A stretch of DNA of 64,000 bases from contig NZ_CP043538.1 in assembly GCF_000364445.2 (NCBI RefSeq), positions 3,863,447 to 3,927,446 of the forward strand, given 5' to 3'. Numbering within the stretch: position 1 is the stretch's first letter; every line of letters begins with the position of its first letter. A program made the translations under genes and the position numbers. Of this stretch, positions 17,527 to 26,287 are shown one piece after another. Origin of the DNA: Methylobacterium mesophilicum SR1.6/6. Its GTDB lineage: Bacteria; Pseudomonadota; Alphaproteobacteria; Rhizobiales; Beijerinckiaceae. The notes below the pieces were generated by a model, which worked only from the letters and a program-made list of their open reading frames with translations, was not told where the DNA came from and searched no databases.

Positions 17527-17988
17527 TCAGGCGGCCTTGCGACGACCCTTCGCCTCAGCATGGGCCATTGCACCGGGGCGGCCGAGACCGATCGCCTTGG
17601 CCAGCGCCGAGCGTTGGGCGGCGTAGCGGGGGGCTACCATCGGGTAATCCGCCGGAAGAGCGAAGCGCGCGCGGTAGGCCTGGGGCTCGAGCCCGTGAGC
17701 CGTGAGGTGCCGCTTGAGCGTCTTGTAGGATCGACCGTCGAGGAAGCTGACGATCCCGTTTGGCTGAATCGACCTGCGGATTTCGGCGGCGGAAGGCCGT
17801 TCGATCGGCTCTGCCGAAGCTGGGTTGGCTGAGCTGCCGGAAGCCAAGCCTGCCACGGCTCCGTGCACGCTCCGGATCAGGTTCGGCAGTTCCGCTACCG
17901 GAACGGCATTGTTTGAGACGTAGGCAGCGACGATGTCGCCAGTCAATGCGGTGACGTTGGAGCCGAGCTCAGCGTTTTCTTCTGACAT
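17527..17988 (-). CDS. MucR/Ros-family transcriptional regulator
   Basis: 153 aa with the MucR layout: an N-terminal oligomerisation region (IVAAYVSNNAVPVAELPNLI), a linker, then the zinc-finger-like DNA-binding region (residues ~75-130: FLDGRSYKTLKRHLTAHGL, then LPADYPMVAPRYAAQRSALA). MucR proteins are nucleoid-type repressors of surface, motility and virulence genes in alphaproteobacteria. The first zinc-ligand position, usually Cys in the IVCLEDG context, reads Ser here (IVSFLDG). Some Mesorhizobium homologs fold without zinc, and this may be of that type. The ATG is preceded by AGGAACG. The 229 bp upstream (17989-18217) is AT-richer and probably its promoter and leader. Confidence 0.88.
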   Translation of the reverse strand: MSEENAELGSNVTALTGDIVAAYVSNNAVPVAELPNLIRSVHGAVAGLASGSSANPASAEPIERPSAAEIRRSIQPNGIVSFLDGRSYKTLKRHLTAHGLEPQAYRARFALPADYPMVAPRYAAQRSALAKAIGLGRPGAMAHAEAKGRRKAA

Positions 17989-18217
17989 GCTGTACGTTCC
18001 TGATGTGCGCCCTCAGGGTCGACATGTGCCGGTCGAACTCCGCCGGCAAGTTGAAAACACGCAATGCTGTCAATCTGCCGCACAGATTTGAGCCATCCGA
18101 TTTTACAGCTTGGAAGTGCTGTCGAGGACAATACGAATGCTGATAGGAATGGGATCCGAGGAGCCATGCTACAGCTGAATATCGGAACCGCACGAATGGC
18201 AGCGGCGCTGCTGTAGC

Positions 18218-18384
18218 TCAGCCATCCGCACGGACGACGTTCAGGACGGCCTCGAACGGGCTCTCGGGCGACAGCACCGCCCCGTCCGCAAGCCGCGCCC
18301 GCAAGCCCCATCCGCAAGCCGCGCCCGCACGACGATTCCGAGCGCCGCCAGGACGAAGCGGGCTCGGCGCGGCGGCAGCCTCAT
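18218..18384 (-). pseudogene. Small ORF frameshifted by a 26-bp tandem duplication
   Basis: The minus-strand ATG at 18384 starts a basic N-terminus (MRLPPRRARFVLAALGIVV). A 26-bp unit at 18306-18331 is repeated with three differences at 18280-18305. Removing one unit restores a single frame of 46 aa that ends SPESPFEAVLNVVRADG. With both units present the downstream part is out of frame. The protein is unrecognised, and whether it was ever functional is open. Confidence 0.4.
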
Positions 18385-18416
18385 GCGCTCGTCCCGTGCT
18401 CGATCGTGTGGCGGGA

Positions 18417-18758
18417 CTATGGTCGCGGGAGGCGCAATCCGGTGGCCTGATCAATCGCCGGTTCCCCTCGGCCGGCGGCGGTCCAGCGGTGCGGTGGGTC
18501 GACCCAGACCCGGGCTGCGCCACCGGCGGATCCAGCGACCGGTCCCGGCTGCGCGACCGCCTTGCTGGCGGCCACATCGTCGCCCTTCGGCGTGAGAGCG
18601 CCGGTCGTGACAGGCTCGGCCAACGCGGCCGGCGCTGCCGGCGGCACCGTGGCCGAAGTCGGCAGTTTTGGCGCTTGGCCCATTACTGCTGCCGTCAGTC
18701 CAATGCCGGCCAGTACGAACGCGAGACCGTCGACCATCAGGTAACCGAGCCGGGCCAT
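18417..18758 (-). CDS. Small membrane-anchored Pro/Ala-rich protein
   Basis: 113 aa. The ATG is preceded by GGAGAAGG at good spacing. One N-terminal hydrophobic helix (GLAFVLAGIGLTAAVMG) is followed by a long Ala/Pro/Thr-rich, probably disordered tail with two WVDPPHRW-like aromatic patches. It is anchored in the inner membrane with the tail probably outside. No family is recognised. Confidence 0.5.
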   Translation of the reverse strand: MARLGYLMVDGLAFVLAGIGLTAAVMGQAPKLPTSATVPPAAPAALAEPVTTGALTPKGDDVAASKAVAQPGPVAGSAGGAARVWVDPPHRWTAAGRGEPAIDQATGLRLPRP

Positions 18759-19029
18759 CGTGCCTTCTCCAATCCTGGAGAGCGACGGCTAACGCTGAAC
18801 ACTTAACGATCTGGAGCCGTGGAACGAAGATGACGCCCGGGCTCGTCCCAGGACACCGGCGCGACCGCCAACCGTATCTCGGGCGGCATGAACTGGCGCA
18901 GCCTGCCTGGCACATGCACCCGCGTCGCGCACGTCCTGAGCGTGGTTCACGGCGGTCACAGGCTGCGACCACGCCTTCGACACGGATCGACGACGGCGGC
19001 AGGCCACCGGTCCAGTCCGCTTGCCCGCC

Positions 19030-19362
19030 TCAGATCACCGCCAGCTTGGCGAGTTCGTGGAACCGGGGCGCCGCGTCGAACAGGGCGGCGTGGCCGAGAT
19101 AGTACAGCACCAGGAAGGCTGCGAGCGCGCCGCCATAGTAGGCCGGCGCCATCAGCGCCTGCCGGGCCCGCACGGTTGCCGTTGCATCGTCGGCCGCGAT
19201 GGCCAGGAGGACCACGATGATGCCGGAATGGCCGATGGCGTCGACCTTGCCGAACTCGAAGATCGCATCCCACGAAGGAATCAGCGAAATTCGCCCCGCG
19301 CAAGAGACGACCCGCGCAAGAGGCAAGCTTGGCTCGGCAGGAGCGCAGCCGCGGGCGTTCAA
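19030..19362 (-). CDS. Small membrane protein, unknown
   Basis: Up to 110 aa from a TTG start. Only the last ~80 residues look well conserved: GKVDAIGHSGIIVVLLAIAA as a first helix and YYGGALAAFLVLYYLGHAAL as a second. The N-terminal part is doubtful, so the gene may be a truncated remnant. Upstream, 19363-19640 holds only short open frames, including an ATG at 19504 with 36 codons, that I do not recognise. Confidence 0.35.
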   Translation of the reverse strand: MNARGCAPAEPSLPLARVVSCAGRISLIPSWDAIFEFGKVDAIGHSGIIVVLLAIAADDATATVRARQALMAPAYYGGALAAFLVLYYLGHAALFDAAPRFHELAKLAVI

Positions 19363-19639
19363 CCGACGACCAAGCTACCCCGTGGGTAATTACGGTTAGG
19401 CTATGTCGCCGGCTGATCCAGTAGTATTCGGCCTGCCGATCGCCTTCGCCTCCAGCACGTTGTTCGTGAATTTCGTCAGCTTCGGTGGCGGGGTGCTGAT
19501 CTGATGGCCGGGGTGTTCGACACCGCGACCGAGGTGCCGGGCTATGAGGTGCCGGGCTTGAAGGGCGCCGAGCCCGTCTCGGCTCGAGCAACTACTCCGC
19601 TCACTTCAGTATAACTCCTTCGATCAGGCGCGAGAGTAG

Positions 19640-19787
19640 GGCGTGGCATTCCCTCATGGCCAACGATCTGTGCACGGAACGAATCGTCGGATCACGCCGA
19701 GATCGGGTGTTGCTGGTCCCAGCAACCAACATCATCTCGCCATCACATTACAAAGCCCGCCGCGTCCTGAAGCGCGGCGGGCTTTTT
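19640..19787 (+). ncRNA. Candidate small RNA with terminator
   Basis: No protein-like frame covers this stretch, yet it ends in a near-perfect intrinsic terminator on the plus strand. A second hairpin, GTTGCTG-GTCC-CAGCAAC (19708-19725), lies 28 bases before the terminator stem. A compact hairpin followed by a U-tract terminator and no upstream plus-strand gene is typical of a bacterial sRNA. The 5' end is unknown, and no family match is claimed. Confidence 0.35.
19754..19787 (+). terminator. Intrinsic terminator, probably bidirectional
   Basis: AGCCCGCCGCG and CGCGGCGGGCT form an 11-bp perfect stem with an 8-base loop, followed by TTTTT on the plus strand. On the minus strand the stem is followed by TTTG only, 20 bp after the helicase gene stop, so it may also end that transcript. 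Confidence 0.85.
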
Positions 19788-19806
19788 CATGCCCGGATGC
19801 TGCGTC

Positions 19807-21951
19807 TCACCGCGCCCCGCTCGTCCGCCGGCTCCGCCGCTCGGCCTTGCGGGTCGCGGTCTCCCGCAGGTGCTGCTCGATGGCGTCGTTGGCGCGGCCT
19901 CGCATGTGGCGGATGGCGTCGACGTCGTCGAAGGTCTCGGGGAAGCGCCGCGACAGCCACAGATAGGCGCTGGCGAGCTTCACGGTCCGCTCCTGATAGT
20001 CGAGTTCGCCCGCGAGGTTGCCCCGCAGGGCCGGGACCGTGAGGCCGGCGGCCCTGGCCTGGCACCAGCGCTCCAGCAGGCTCATGGCGATCTCGTCGCG
20101 CCGGTCGATCGGGCAGACCGAGAACGCGAACTTCTCCTCGATCGGCAGCCGCGCCCGGTCGACGATCCGGGCGACCTCCAGCACCTCCTCCAGGGCCGAG
20201 GGCTGGAACGGCGAGCCCGCGTAGAAGGTCGCCCGGGCGAAGTGGGTCAGCACCTCGTGCAGGCTGTGCGTGCGCATCTCCTCGGCCACCGAGCGGATCG
20301 CCCCGAGATCCGGACGGACGAAGAAGCGCGTGTCGGCCGCCGGGGCCGTCGGGGCGCCCGAGAGGGCGGTGCGGATCGGTTCCGCGGCGTAGGGGTCGGT
20401 CGCCGCCACGTAGCCGACATCCTGGTGGCCGTAGCGGCCGGCCCGGCCGGCGATCTGGCGGATCTCGGAATGGGTCAGCGCCCGCTCGGCGGTGCCGTCC
20501 CACTTGCGCACCGCCGAGAACACGATCCGCTTCAGCGGGCCGAGGTTCAGCCCCATGCCGATCGCGTCGGTGGTGACCAGCACGTTGGCCTCGCCGGAGC
20601 GGAAGCGCGCGGCCTCGGCCCGGCGGACCTCCGGCGACAGGGCGCCGTAGATCGTCGCCACCCGGTGGCCCCGCGCCACCAGGATCTCGCGGTTCTCGTG
20701 CACGGCCCGGCGGGAGAAGGCGACCACCGCGTCGCCGGCCTCGACCTTCTCCAGCGGCACCGGCTCCTCCAGCAACAGGAGCGGCGACTTGCGGGTGAAG
20801 GTTATCACCTCCAGAGACTCGTTGGCGGCCTCGGCGGCGCGGCGGACATACGACAGCGCGTCGTCGGAGCCGCAGACGATCACGGTCCTGGCGGCGACGC
20901 CGAACAGCGCGTTGGTCCAGGCCCAGCCGCGGTCGGGGTCCGACAGCATCTGGATCTCGTCGATCACCGCCACGTCGATCGGCCGGGTCAGGTCGGCGGT
21001 CTCGATGGTGCGGGCGGTATGGGTCGGGTTGGCCTCGCCCAGCACCTCCTCGCCGGTGATCATGCCGGCGCGCAAGCCCCGCTCGCGCAGGGTCTCGTAG
21101 TTCTCCAGCGCCAGGAGCCGGAGCGGGGCGAGGTAGGCCCCGGTCTCGGCCGCGGTCAGGTGCTGGAGCGCCGCGTAGGTCTTGCCGGAATTGGTCGGCC
21201 CCATGTGGAACAGGATCTTGCGGTTGAGGCGCCGGGCGGCGGTGAACCGCTCGATATACGCCCCGAAGCCGACCTGATCGCGCAGGCGGCGCAGGCGCGA
21301 GCCCTCGCGGGCCACCGCCTTGGCGTGGCGGCGCACGGGGGTCAGCGTGTCGTTGAGGCCGCGGGCGAGCTTCGGACCGTAGGTGAACACGCGGGACCGG
21401 AGCGACCGGTCCATGTGGGCGATGTAGGCAGCGGCGTCCGCCCCGACCTCGCGCAGGTCGACGAGGAGCTGCGCCCGCAGCCGGTCGACCGGCTTGTGCA
21501 GGGCGCGGGTGGCCTGGAGCGCGGTGCGCGCCACCGCCTCGCGCAAGGCCTCCAGGCGGTGGGCCGGATCGTTCCGGGCGGCCATGCGGGCCAGGATCTC
21601 GGCCGCCTCCGGCTCGGGGGCGATGTCGAGGCGCAGGTCCAGGCGGCCGTTGTCGAGGAGCGGGATCTCGGTGCGGATCAGCCAGGTGATGCGGTGGTCC
21701 TTGGTGACCACGGCCCGGAGGGTGGGGATCGCCTTCCGGATCGCCGGGATGCCGGTCTCCGCGAAGGCCCGGGCCGCCTGCATCTCGCGCAGTGCCCGGG
21801 CGACGCGGTCGTCCTCCACCTCGGCGCCGTAATCGGGTAGCTCGAGCTGAGCGAGCAGCCGGTCGAGATCGACCGCGTCCGGCGCGACGCCGAGGCGGCC
21901 GAGGGAGTCGATCAGGCTCTCGATCGTCGGGCGGAGACGCTTGCGCGCCAT
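19807..21951 (-). CDS. SUV3-like DEAD/DEAH-box RNA helicase
   Basis: 714 aa. The helicase core spans residues ~235-560, with Walker A GPTNSGKTYAALQHL, motif II as DEIQ, TTDAIGMGLNL and the motif VI-like QIAGRAGRYG. The DEIQ form and the order of motifs are those of the SUV3 family of mitochondrial and alphaproteobacterial RNA helicases. These unwind structured RNA for degradation with a nuclease partner. The ~230-residue N-terminal extension and the C-terminal SUV3-type domain are present. The length is normal for the family. It is monocistronic and ends at a terminator. Confidence 0.85.
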   Translation of the reverse strand: MARKRLRPTIESLIDSLGRLGVAPDAVDLDRLLAQLELPDYGAEVEDDRVARALREMQAARAFAETGIPAIRKAIPTLRAVVTKDHRITWLIRTEIPLLDNGRLDLRLDIAPEPEAAEILARMAARNDPAHRLEALREAVARTALQATRALHKPVDRLRAQLLVDLREVGADAAAYIAHMDRSLRSRVFTYGPKLARGLNDTLTPVRRHAKAVAREGSRLRRLRDQVGFGAYIERFTAARRLNRKILFHMGPTNSGKTYAALQHLTAAETGAYLAPLRLLALENYETLRERGLRAGMITGEEVLGEANPTHTARTIETADLTRPIDVAVIDEIQMLSDPDRGWAWTNALFGVAARTVIVCGSDDALSYVRRAAEAANESLEVITFTRKSPLLLLEEPVPLEKVEAGDAVVAFSRRAVHENREILVARGHRVATIYGALSPEVRRAEAARFRSGEANVLVTTDAIGMGLNLGPLKRIVFSAVRKWDGTAERALTHSEIRQIAGRAGRYGHQDVGYVAATDPYAAEPIRTALSGAPTAPAADTRFFVRPDLGAIRSVAEEMRTHSLHEVLTHFARATFYAGSPFQPSALEEVLEVARIVDRARLPIEEKFAFSVCPIDRRDEIAMSLLERWCQARAAGLTVPALRGNLAGELDYQERTVKLASAYLWLSRRFPETFDDVDAIRHMRGRANDAIEQHLRETATRKAERRSRRTSGAR

Positions 21952-22052
21952 GCGGTCACCTTCGGCAGAAGCGTCTCACGCCAACCCGGACTGTGTCGGG
22001 CGCGTTCCGGATCCGATCCATGCGCCGGACCGCACCCGGGCGCCACTCCGAA

Positions 22053-22146
22053 CCGTCTTTGCGAGCGGAGCGAAGCAACCCAGCGTTGCGCCACGCTGAC
22101 AGATGTCGCGCTGCCCTGGATTGCTTCGCTGCGCGCGCAAGGACGG
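22053..22146. repeat. Interspersed palindromic repeat, family B, copy 1
   Basis: CCGTCTTTGCGAGCGGAGCG on the left and GCTTCGCTGCGCGCGCAAGG on the right form complementary arms about 95 bp apart end to end. Similar copies lie at 24383-24477, 53264-53356 and 56626-56720, always between genes. The outer arms and the inner GAAGC/GCTTC pairs are conserved and the centre varies. Confidence 0.85.
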
Positions 22147-22149
22147 ATC

Positions 22150-23037
22150 TCACGGCCGCCGGGCCGCCTCGGCGAGCCAGCCGCAGAAGGCCCGGACCGC
22201 CGGATCCTCCGCCCGCGGCTCGGGGACGTAGGTGTAGTAGCTCCGCGCCGGCAGGGACGGGCCGGCGAAGGGCAGGGTGAGGCGGCCGGCGGCCACGTCG
22301 TCGGCGATCAGCCGCTCGGGGCCCATGGCGACGCCGAGCCCGTCGAGGGCGGCCTGGAGCGTCAGGTAGAAGTGCTCCAGCGTCACCGAGGCCTGCGGCG
22401 TCAGGTCCGGAACGCCCGCTTCCCGCAGCCAGTCCGGCCAGACCCGCTGGAGCGTCGCGGCGTGCAGCAGCGTGTGCCGGCGGAGATCCTCCGGCCCTTC
22501 GAGCGGCAGGCGCTGCAGCAGCGCCGGGCTGCACACGGGAATGCGCCGCTCGGACAGGAAGGCCTGCGCGACGTGGCCCGGACGGCTGTCCGGACCGCCC
22601 CGGATTGCCACGTCGAACGGCTCCGCGAGGCTCGCCAGGGGCACGTTCGAGGTGGTCAGCCGCACCTCGATCGCCGGGTTGGCCACCTGGAATCCGGACA
22701 GGCGCGGGATGAGCCAGCGCAGGGTGAAGGTGGCCAGCGCGTTCACGTGCAGCAGGCGCGGCCGCCCGCGCTCGGCCTGGCGGGCGGTGGCCAGGGCGAT
22801 CCGGTCGAGGGCGGCGCCGATCTCGGTGGCGTAGTCCGCCCCCGCCTCGGTGAGGGCCACGCGCCGGTTGTGGCGCGCGAACAGCGGCAGGCCGAGCCAC
22901 GCCTCCAGCATCTGCACGTGCCGGCTCACCGCGCCGTGGGTGACGTGCAGCTCGTCCGCCGCCCGGGTGAAGCTCCCGTGCCGGGCCGCCGCCTCGAAGG
23001 CCTTCAGGGCGTTGAGCGGCGGCAGGCGGCGGTGCAC
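22150..23037 (-). CDS. LysR-family transcriptional regulator (GcvA-like)
   Basis: 295 aa with an N-terminal winged HTH (NALKAFEAAARHGSFTRAAD, VTHGAVSRHVQMLEAWLG) and a type 2 periplasmic-binding effector domain, the normal size for the family. It starts with GTG. It is divergent from an MFS transporter gene with 92 bp between the starts, and that transporter is the probable target. The effector is unknown. Confidence 0.88.
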   Translation of the reverse strand: MHRRLPPLNALKAFEAAARHGSFTRAADELHVTHGAVSRHVQMLEAWLGLPLFARHNRRVALTEAGADYATEIGAALDRIALATARQAERGRPRLLHVNALATFTLRWLIPRLSGFQVANPAIEVRLTTSNVPLASLAEPFDVAIRGGPDSRPGHVAQAFLSERRIPVCSPALLQRLPLEGPEDLRRHTLLHAATLQRVWPDWLREAGVPDLTPQASVTLEHFYLTLQAALDGLGVAMGPERLIADDVAAGRLTLPFAGPSLPARSYYTYVPEPRAEDPAVRAFCGWLAEAARRP

Positions 23038-23129
23038 GGGTCAGGTTTCCTCACGCGAGCGTCAGCTTAAGTCGTTTGTCAGCCACCGACCAGGGCGGCA
23101 TGCTGCGCGGCAACCACGAAGGAAGCTGG

Positions 23130-24359
23130 ATGTCCGTCGCGTCCGATCTGACCGCCTCGTCCGAACGGGCCCCCGTGCCGGAGGCCCGGCGCACGCTGGC
23201 GGCCGCGGGGGTCAACCACGCCCTCCACGACGGCTACACGGATCTGATCTACGTGCTGCTGCCGGTCTGGCAGGCGGAGTTCGGCCTCGACTACGTGGCC
23301 CTCGCATTCCTGCGCTCACTCTACAACGGCGCCCTGGCGGCCCTGCAGATGCCGGCGAGCCGCCTCGCCCAGAGTTGGGGCGCCAGGACCGTGCTGGTGC
23401 TCGGGACGCTGCTCAGCGCGGCCGGCTACGCGATCGCGGGGGCCTCGGGCGGCCTCGTCGGGCTCGGGATCGGCCTCCTGCTCGGCGGCGCGGGCAGCAG
23501 CACCCAGCACCCCCTGGCCTCGGCGGTGATCGCCCGGGCCTACGGTCCCGGCGCGCGGGGGCCGCTGGGCACCTACAACTTCACCGGCGATCTCGGGAAG
23601 GCGGCGGTCCCGCCGCTGGTCGGCCTGCTACTGACCCTGACGGGCTGGCGACACGCGCTGTGGGTGATCGCCGGGGCGGGAATCGTCGTGGCGCTGGCGG
23701 TCTGGCGGTTGCTTCCGCGTGAGCCGGCATCACACGAGGGCCCGGCAGCGTCCAAGCGGGTGGCCCATCGGGCCACCGGCGGCGCGCGGAGCCCCACGGG
23801 CTTCCGGCTCCTCGTCGCCATCGGCATGCTCGACAACGCCGCCCGGCCGGCCTTCCTGCTCTACCTGCCGTTCCTGCTGCAGGAGAAGGGCGCGGCGCTG
23901 ACCACCGTGGGCCTCGCGCTGTCGCTGGTCTTCGTCGGCGGCGCGCTCGGCAAGGCCGTGTGCGGGCGCCTCGGCGAGCGTCTCGGCGTGACGCGGACCG
24001 TGATCCTCACCGAGACCGGGACGGCGCTGGCGATCCTGGCGGTGATCGTGCTGCCGCTCGCCCCCGGGCTGATCCTTCTGCCGGTGCTCGGCGTGATGCT
24101 GAACGGCACCTCCTCGGTGCTCTACGGGACGGTGCCGGAACTCGCCCCCGGGGGCCGCGTCGAGCGGGCCTTCGCGGTGTTCTACACCTGGACGCTCGGC
24201 GGCAGCGCCCTCGCCGCGCCGCTGCTCTACGGAAGGCTCGGCGACGCGGCCGGCCCGCACTGGGCCGCGGTGGCGTCGGCCGGGACGGCGCTCGCCGTGG
24301 TGCCGCTGATGCTGGTCTTGGCGCCGCGGCTGGGGGCGGAGCACCCGCACCGGGCGTGA
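23130..24359 (+). CDS. MFS transporter, fosmidomycin-resistance (Fsr)-like
   Basis: 409 aa with about 12 membrane spans. The N-terminal NHALHDGYTDLIYVLLPVWQ and the following helix resemble the Fsr family of drug exporters, in which an NH-hydrophobic motif opens TM1. It is probably an inner-membrane efflux pump. The ATG at 23130 follows GAAGGAAG. An upstream in-frame TTG at 23076 was not used. Control by the divergent LysR protein is likely. Confidence 0.82.
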   Translation: MSVASDLTASSERAPVPEARRTLAAAGVNHALHDGYTDLIYVLLPVWQAEFGLDYVALAFLRSLYNGALAALQMPASRLAQSWGARTVLVLGTLLSAAGYAIAGASGGLVGLGIGLLLGGAGSSTQHPLASAVIARAYGPGARGPLGTYNFTGDLGKAAVPPLVGLLLTLTGWRHALWVIAGAGIVVALAVWRLLPREPASHEGPAASKRVAHRATGGARSPTGFRLLVAIGMLDNAARPAFLLYLPFLLQEKGAALTTVGLALSLVFVGGALGKAVCGRLGERLGVTRTVILTETGTALAILAVIVLPLAPGLILLPVLGVMLNGTSSVLYGTVPELAPGGRVERAFAVFYTWTLGGSALAAPLLYGRLGDAAGPHWAAVASAGTALAVVPLMLVLAPRLGAEHPHRA

Positions 24360-24382
24360 CACGCGCCCTCCGCACGGATCAC

Positions 24383-24477
24383 CCGTCATCGCGAGCGCAG
24401 CGAAGCGACCCAGGGCAGCGGGACCTATTGGCAGTGTGGCGCCACCCTGGATTGCTTCGCTGCGCTCGCAAGGACGG
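24383..24477. repeat. Interspersed palindromic repeat, family B, copy 2
   Basis: CCGTCATCGCGAGCGCAGCG and GCTTCGCTGCGCTCGCAAGG are the complementary outer arms. It lies between the convergent MFS transporter and adenylate cyclase genes, where it could act as a bidirectional transcription barrier. Confidence 0.88.
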
Positions 24478-24482
24478 AGGCG

Positions 24483-26207
24483 TCAGGCGCTCCCGAGGGC
24501 GCTGACCCGCACCGCCTCCGACCGCCCGTCCACCGCGACGTCCCGGATCGCCTCCGGCGCCACGCGCGCCGCCCGGTAGACCGCCTCCGATACCACCGCC
24601 ACGCAGCCCAGCGCCTTGGTCAGCCCCTGCAGCCGGGACGCGACGTTGACGGTGTCGCCGAGCGCCGTGAAGCGGGCGTCGGTGGCGTCGCCCATCGCGC
24701 CGACGATGGCCGGGCCGGCATGGACGCCGATCCCGTACCGGAGGGTGTGCTCCAGGTCGGCCGCCAGCAGGTCGTTCAGGGTGTCGACCGCCTCGGCGAT
24801 GCGCTCCACCGCCCGCAGGGCGTCCCGGGCCGCCGCCTCGGGCTCGCTCTCCAGGCCGAACAGGGCGAGCAGCCCGTCGCCGAGGAACTGGTTGGTCGAG
24901 CCGCCCGCCTCGCGCACGGCGTCGCCCACGGCGCCGAGGAAGCGGTTGATGATGAACACCGTGTCGTAGGGCAGGCGCTCCTCGGCGAGCCGGGTCGAGC
25001 CGCGCAGGTCGACGAACATCGCCACGATGAACCGCTCCTCGCCGGATTGGGCCCGGTCGAGGAGGTCCGCCTGCCGCGCCCGCGGCTGCGGCGGCAGGAG
25101 CGGCACCACCGCCATGTCGGTCTCGGGCCGGAACTGGCAGGCGAGGCGCACCCCCGGCCCGGCGCCGATGCGCTCCAGGACCGAGCGCTCGGTGCGGCCG
25201 GGGCTGGGTGCGCCGTCGCTGCCGTCGGTCACGCGGATCCGGCAGGTGGAGCACCGGCCGCGGCCGCCGCAGACGCTGGCATGGGGGATCCGGTTGCGCC
25301 GGCTCGCCTCCAGCACGCTGGTGCCCCGGGGCACCCGCACGATCCGGCCGTCGGGGTAGCTCAGCCGGATCGTGCCGCGCTTGACCTCCGCCAGCGTCCG
25401 CACGCCGCGCGCCGCCACGACCGCCGCCACCAGCCCCGCATAAGTCCCCAGCATCCCGTCCCGGATGGCGGCGAGCCGCGCCACCTGATCGGGCAGCCCG
25501 ACATGGACGGGCCGGAGGGCCTCGGCCCGCCACGCCGGATCCTGCGCCAGGGCCAGGATCATCCGGCCGCCCTGCGCGAAGCCCAGCAGCGCCAGGACCG
25601 GCACCAGGACGGCGAGCGCCAGCAGCCAGGGCGCCATGCGCCCGAAGGCCGGCTTCAGGCGCAGCCAGAAGTGCAGGCCCATGCAGCCGTGGATCCAGGC
25701 GACGATCAGGACGGCGACCTGCATCAGGCCCAGCGGCGGCGCGGCCACCCAGAAGGCGTAGAGTTCCTGCGCGTAGCCCTTCTCGAGCCCCTCGGTGGCG
25801 AAAGAGACCCGCGTCCCGACGATGTGGCTGATGAGCAGCGGCGGGATCAGCAGGCCTGAGACCAGCTGCAGGGTCTCGGACGGCCGCCAGCGGAAGAAGC
25901 GGGCCGCGTAGAGCGCCTGGAGCCCGAGCACGAGATGGACCAGAAGCGCGCCGTAGAGCAGCGTCAGGCCCAGCGGGTTGAGCCAGACAACCGTGACGAC
26001 GTCGAGGCCGTCCTCCATGGCGTCGAGGGAGACGTTGCCCAGGGCGTGGTTGACCAAGTGGGTCAGCACGTAGCCGAACAGGATCAGGCCGCTGCCCAGC
26101 CGGAGGCGCCGCAGGCTCAGGGGGCTCCGGGTGGCGGGCGCGGCCGCGCGGTCCCGCGCGCCCGGCTCGGCGGAGCGCAGCGTCGCGATCGATAGGGTCC
26201 GCATCAT
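24483..26207 (-). CDS. Membrane adenylate cyclase with SdhC-like anchor and [2Fe-2S] ferredoxin domain (CyaC-like)
   Basis: 574 aa in three parts. Residues ~30-285 hold about six hydrophobic helices with several histidines (THLVNHALG, LVHLVLGLQ, ISHIVGTRV, WIHGCMGLHFW), resembling the diheme anchor of succinate dehydrogenase. Residues ~290-385 form a plant-type ferredoxin domain with C-x5-C-x2-C (CGGRGRCSTC) and a fourth Cys in VRLACQF. Residues ~395-574 are a class III cyclase domain with metal Asp residues in FVDLRGSTRL and FLGDGLL, and GDTVNVASRL. This layout is known from rhizobial CyaC. The adenine-selecting Lys position reads Gln (TNQFLGD), so nucleotide choice or activity may differ. 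Start ATG at 26207, with a second ATG directly after it. Confidence 0.85.
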   Translation of the reverse strand: MMRTLSIATLRSAEPGARDRAAAPATRSPLSLRRLRLGSGLILFGYVLTHLVNHALGNVSLDAMEDGLDVVTVVWLNPLGLTLLYGALLVHLVLGLQALYAARFFRWRPSETLQLVSGLLIPPLLISHIVGTRVSFATEGLEKGYAQELYAFWVAAPPLGLMQVAVLIVAWIHGCMGLHFWLRLKPAFGRMAPWLLALAVLVPVLALLGFAQGGRMILALAQDPAWRAEALRPVHVGLPDQVARLAAIRDGMLGTYAGLVAAVVAARGVRTLAEVKRGTIRLSYPDGRIVRVPRGTSVLEASRRNRIPHASVCGGRGRCSTCRIRVTDGSDGAPSPGRTERSVLERIGAGPGVRLACQFRPETDMAVVPLLPPQPRARQADLLDRAQSGEERFIVAMFVDLRGSTRLAEERLPYDTVFIINRFLGAVGDAVREAGGSTNQFLGDGLLALFGLESEPEAAARDALRAVERIAEAVDTLNDLLAADLEHTLRYGIGVHAGPAIVGAMGDATDARFTALGDTVNVASRLQGLTKALGCVAVVSEAVYRAARVAPEAIRDVAVDGRSEAVRVSALGSA

Positions 26208-26287
26208 GCTGGGAGGTCCGCTGGGATCGGCCGCTTGCCCGCCTGTTTGGCGCTTCTCGTACCAGCAAGACTTCGACCGTGTCGGAT

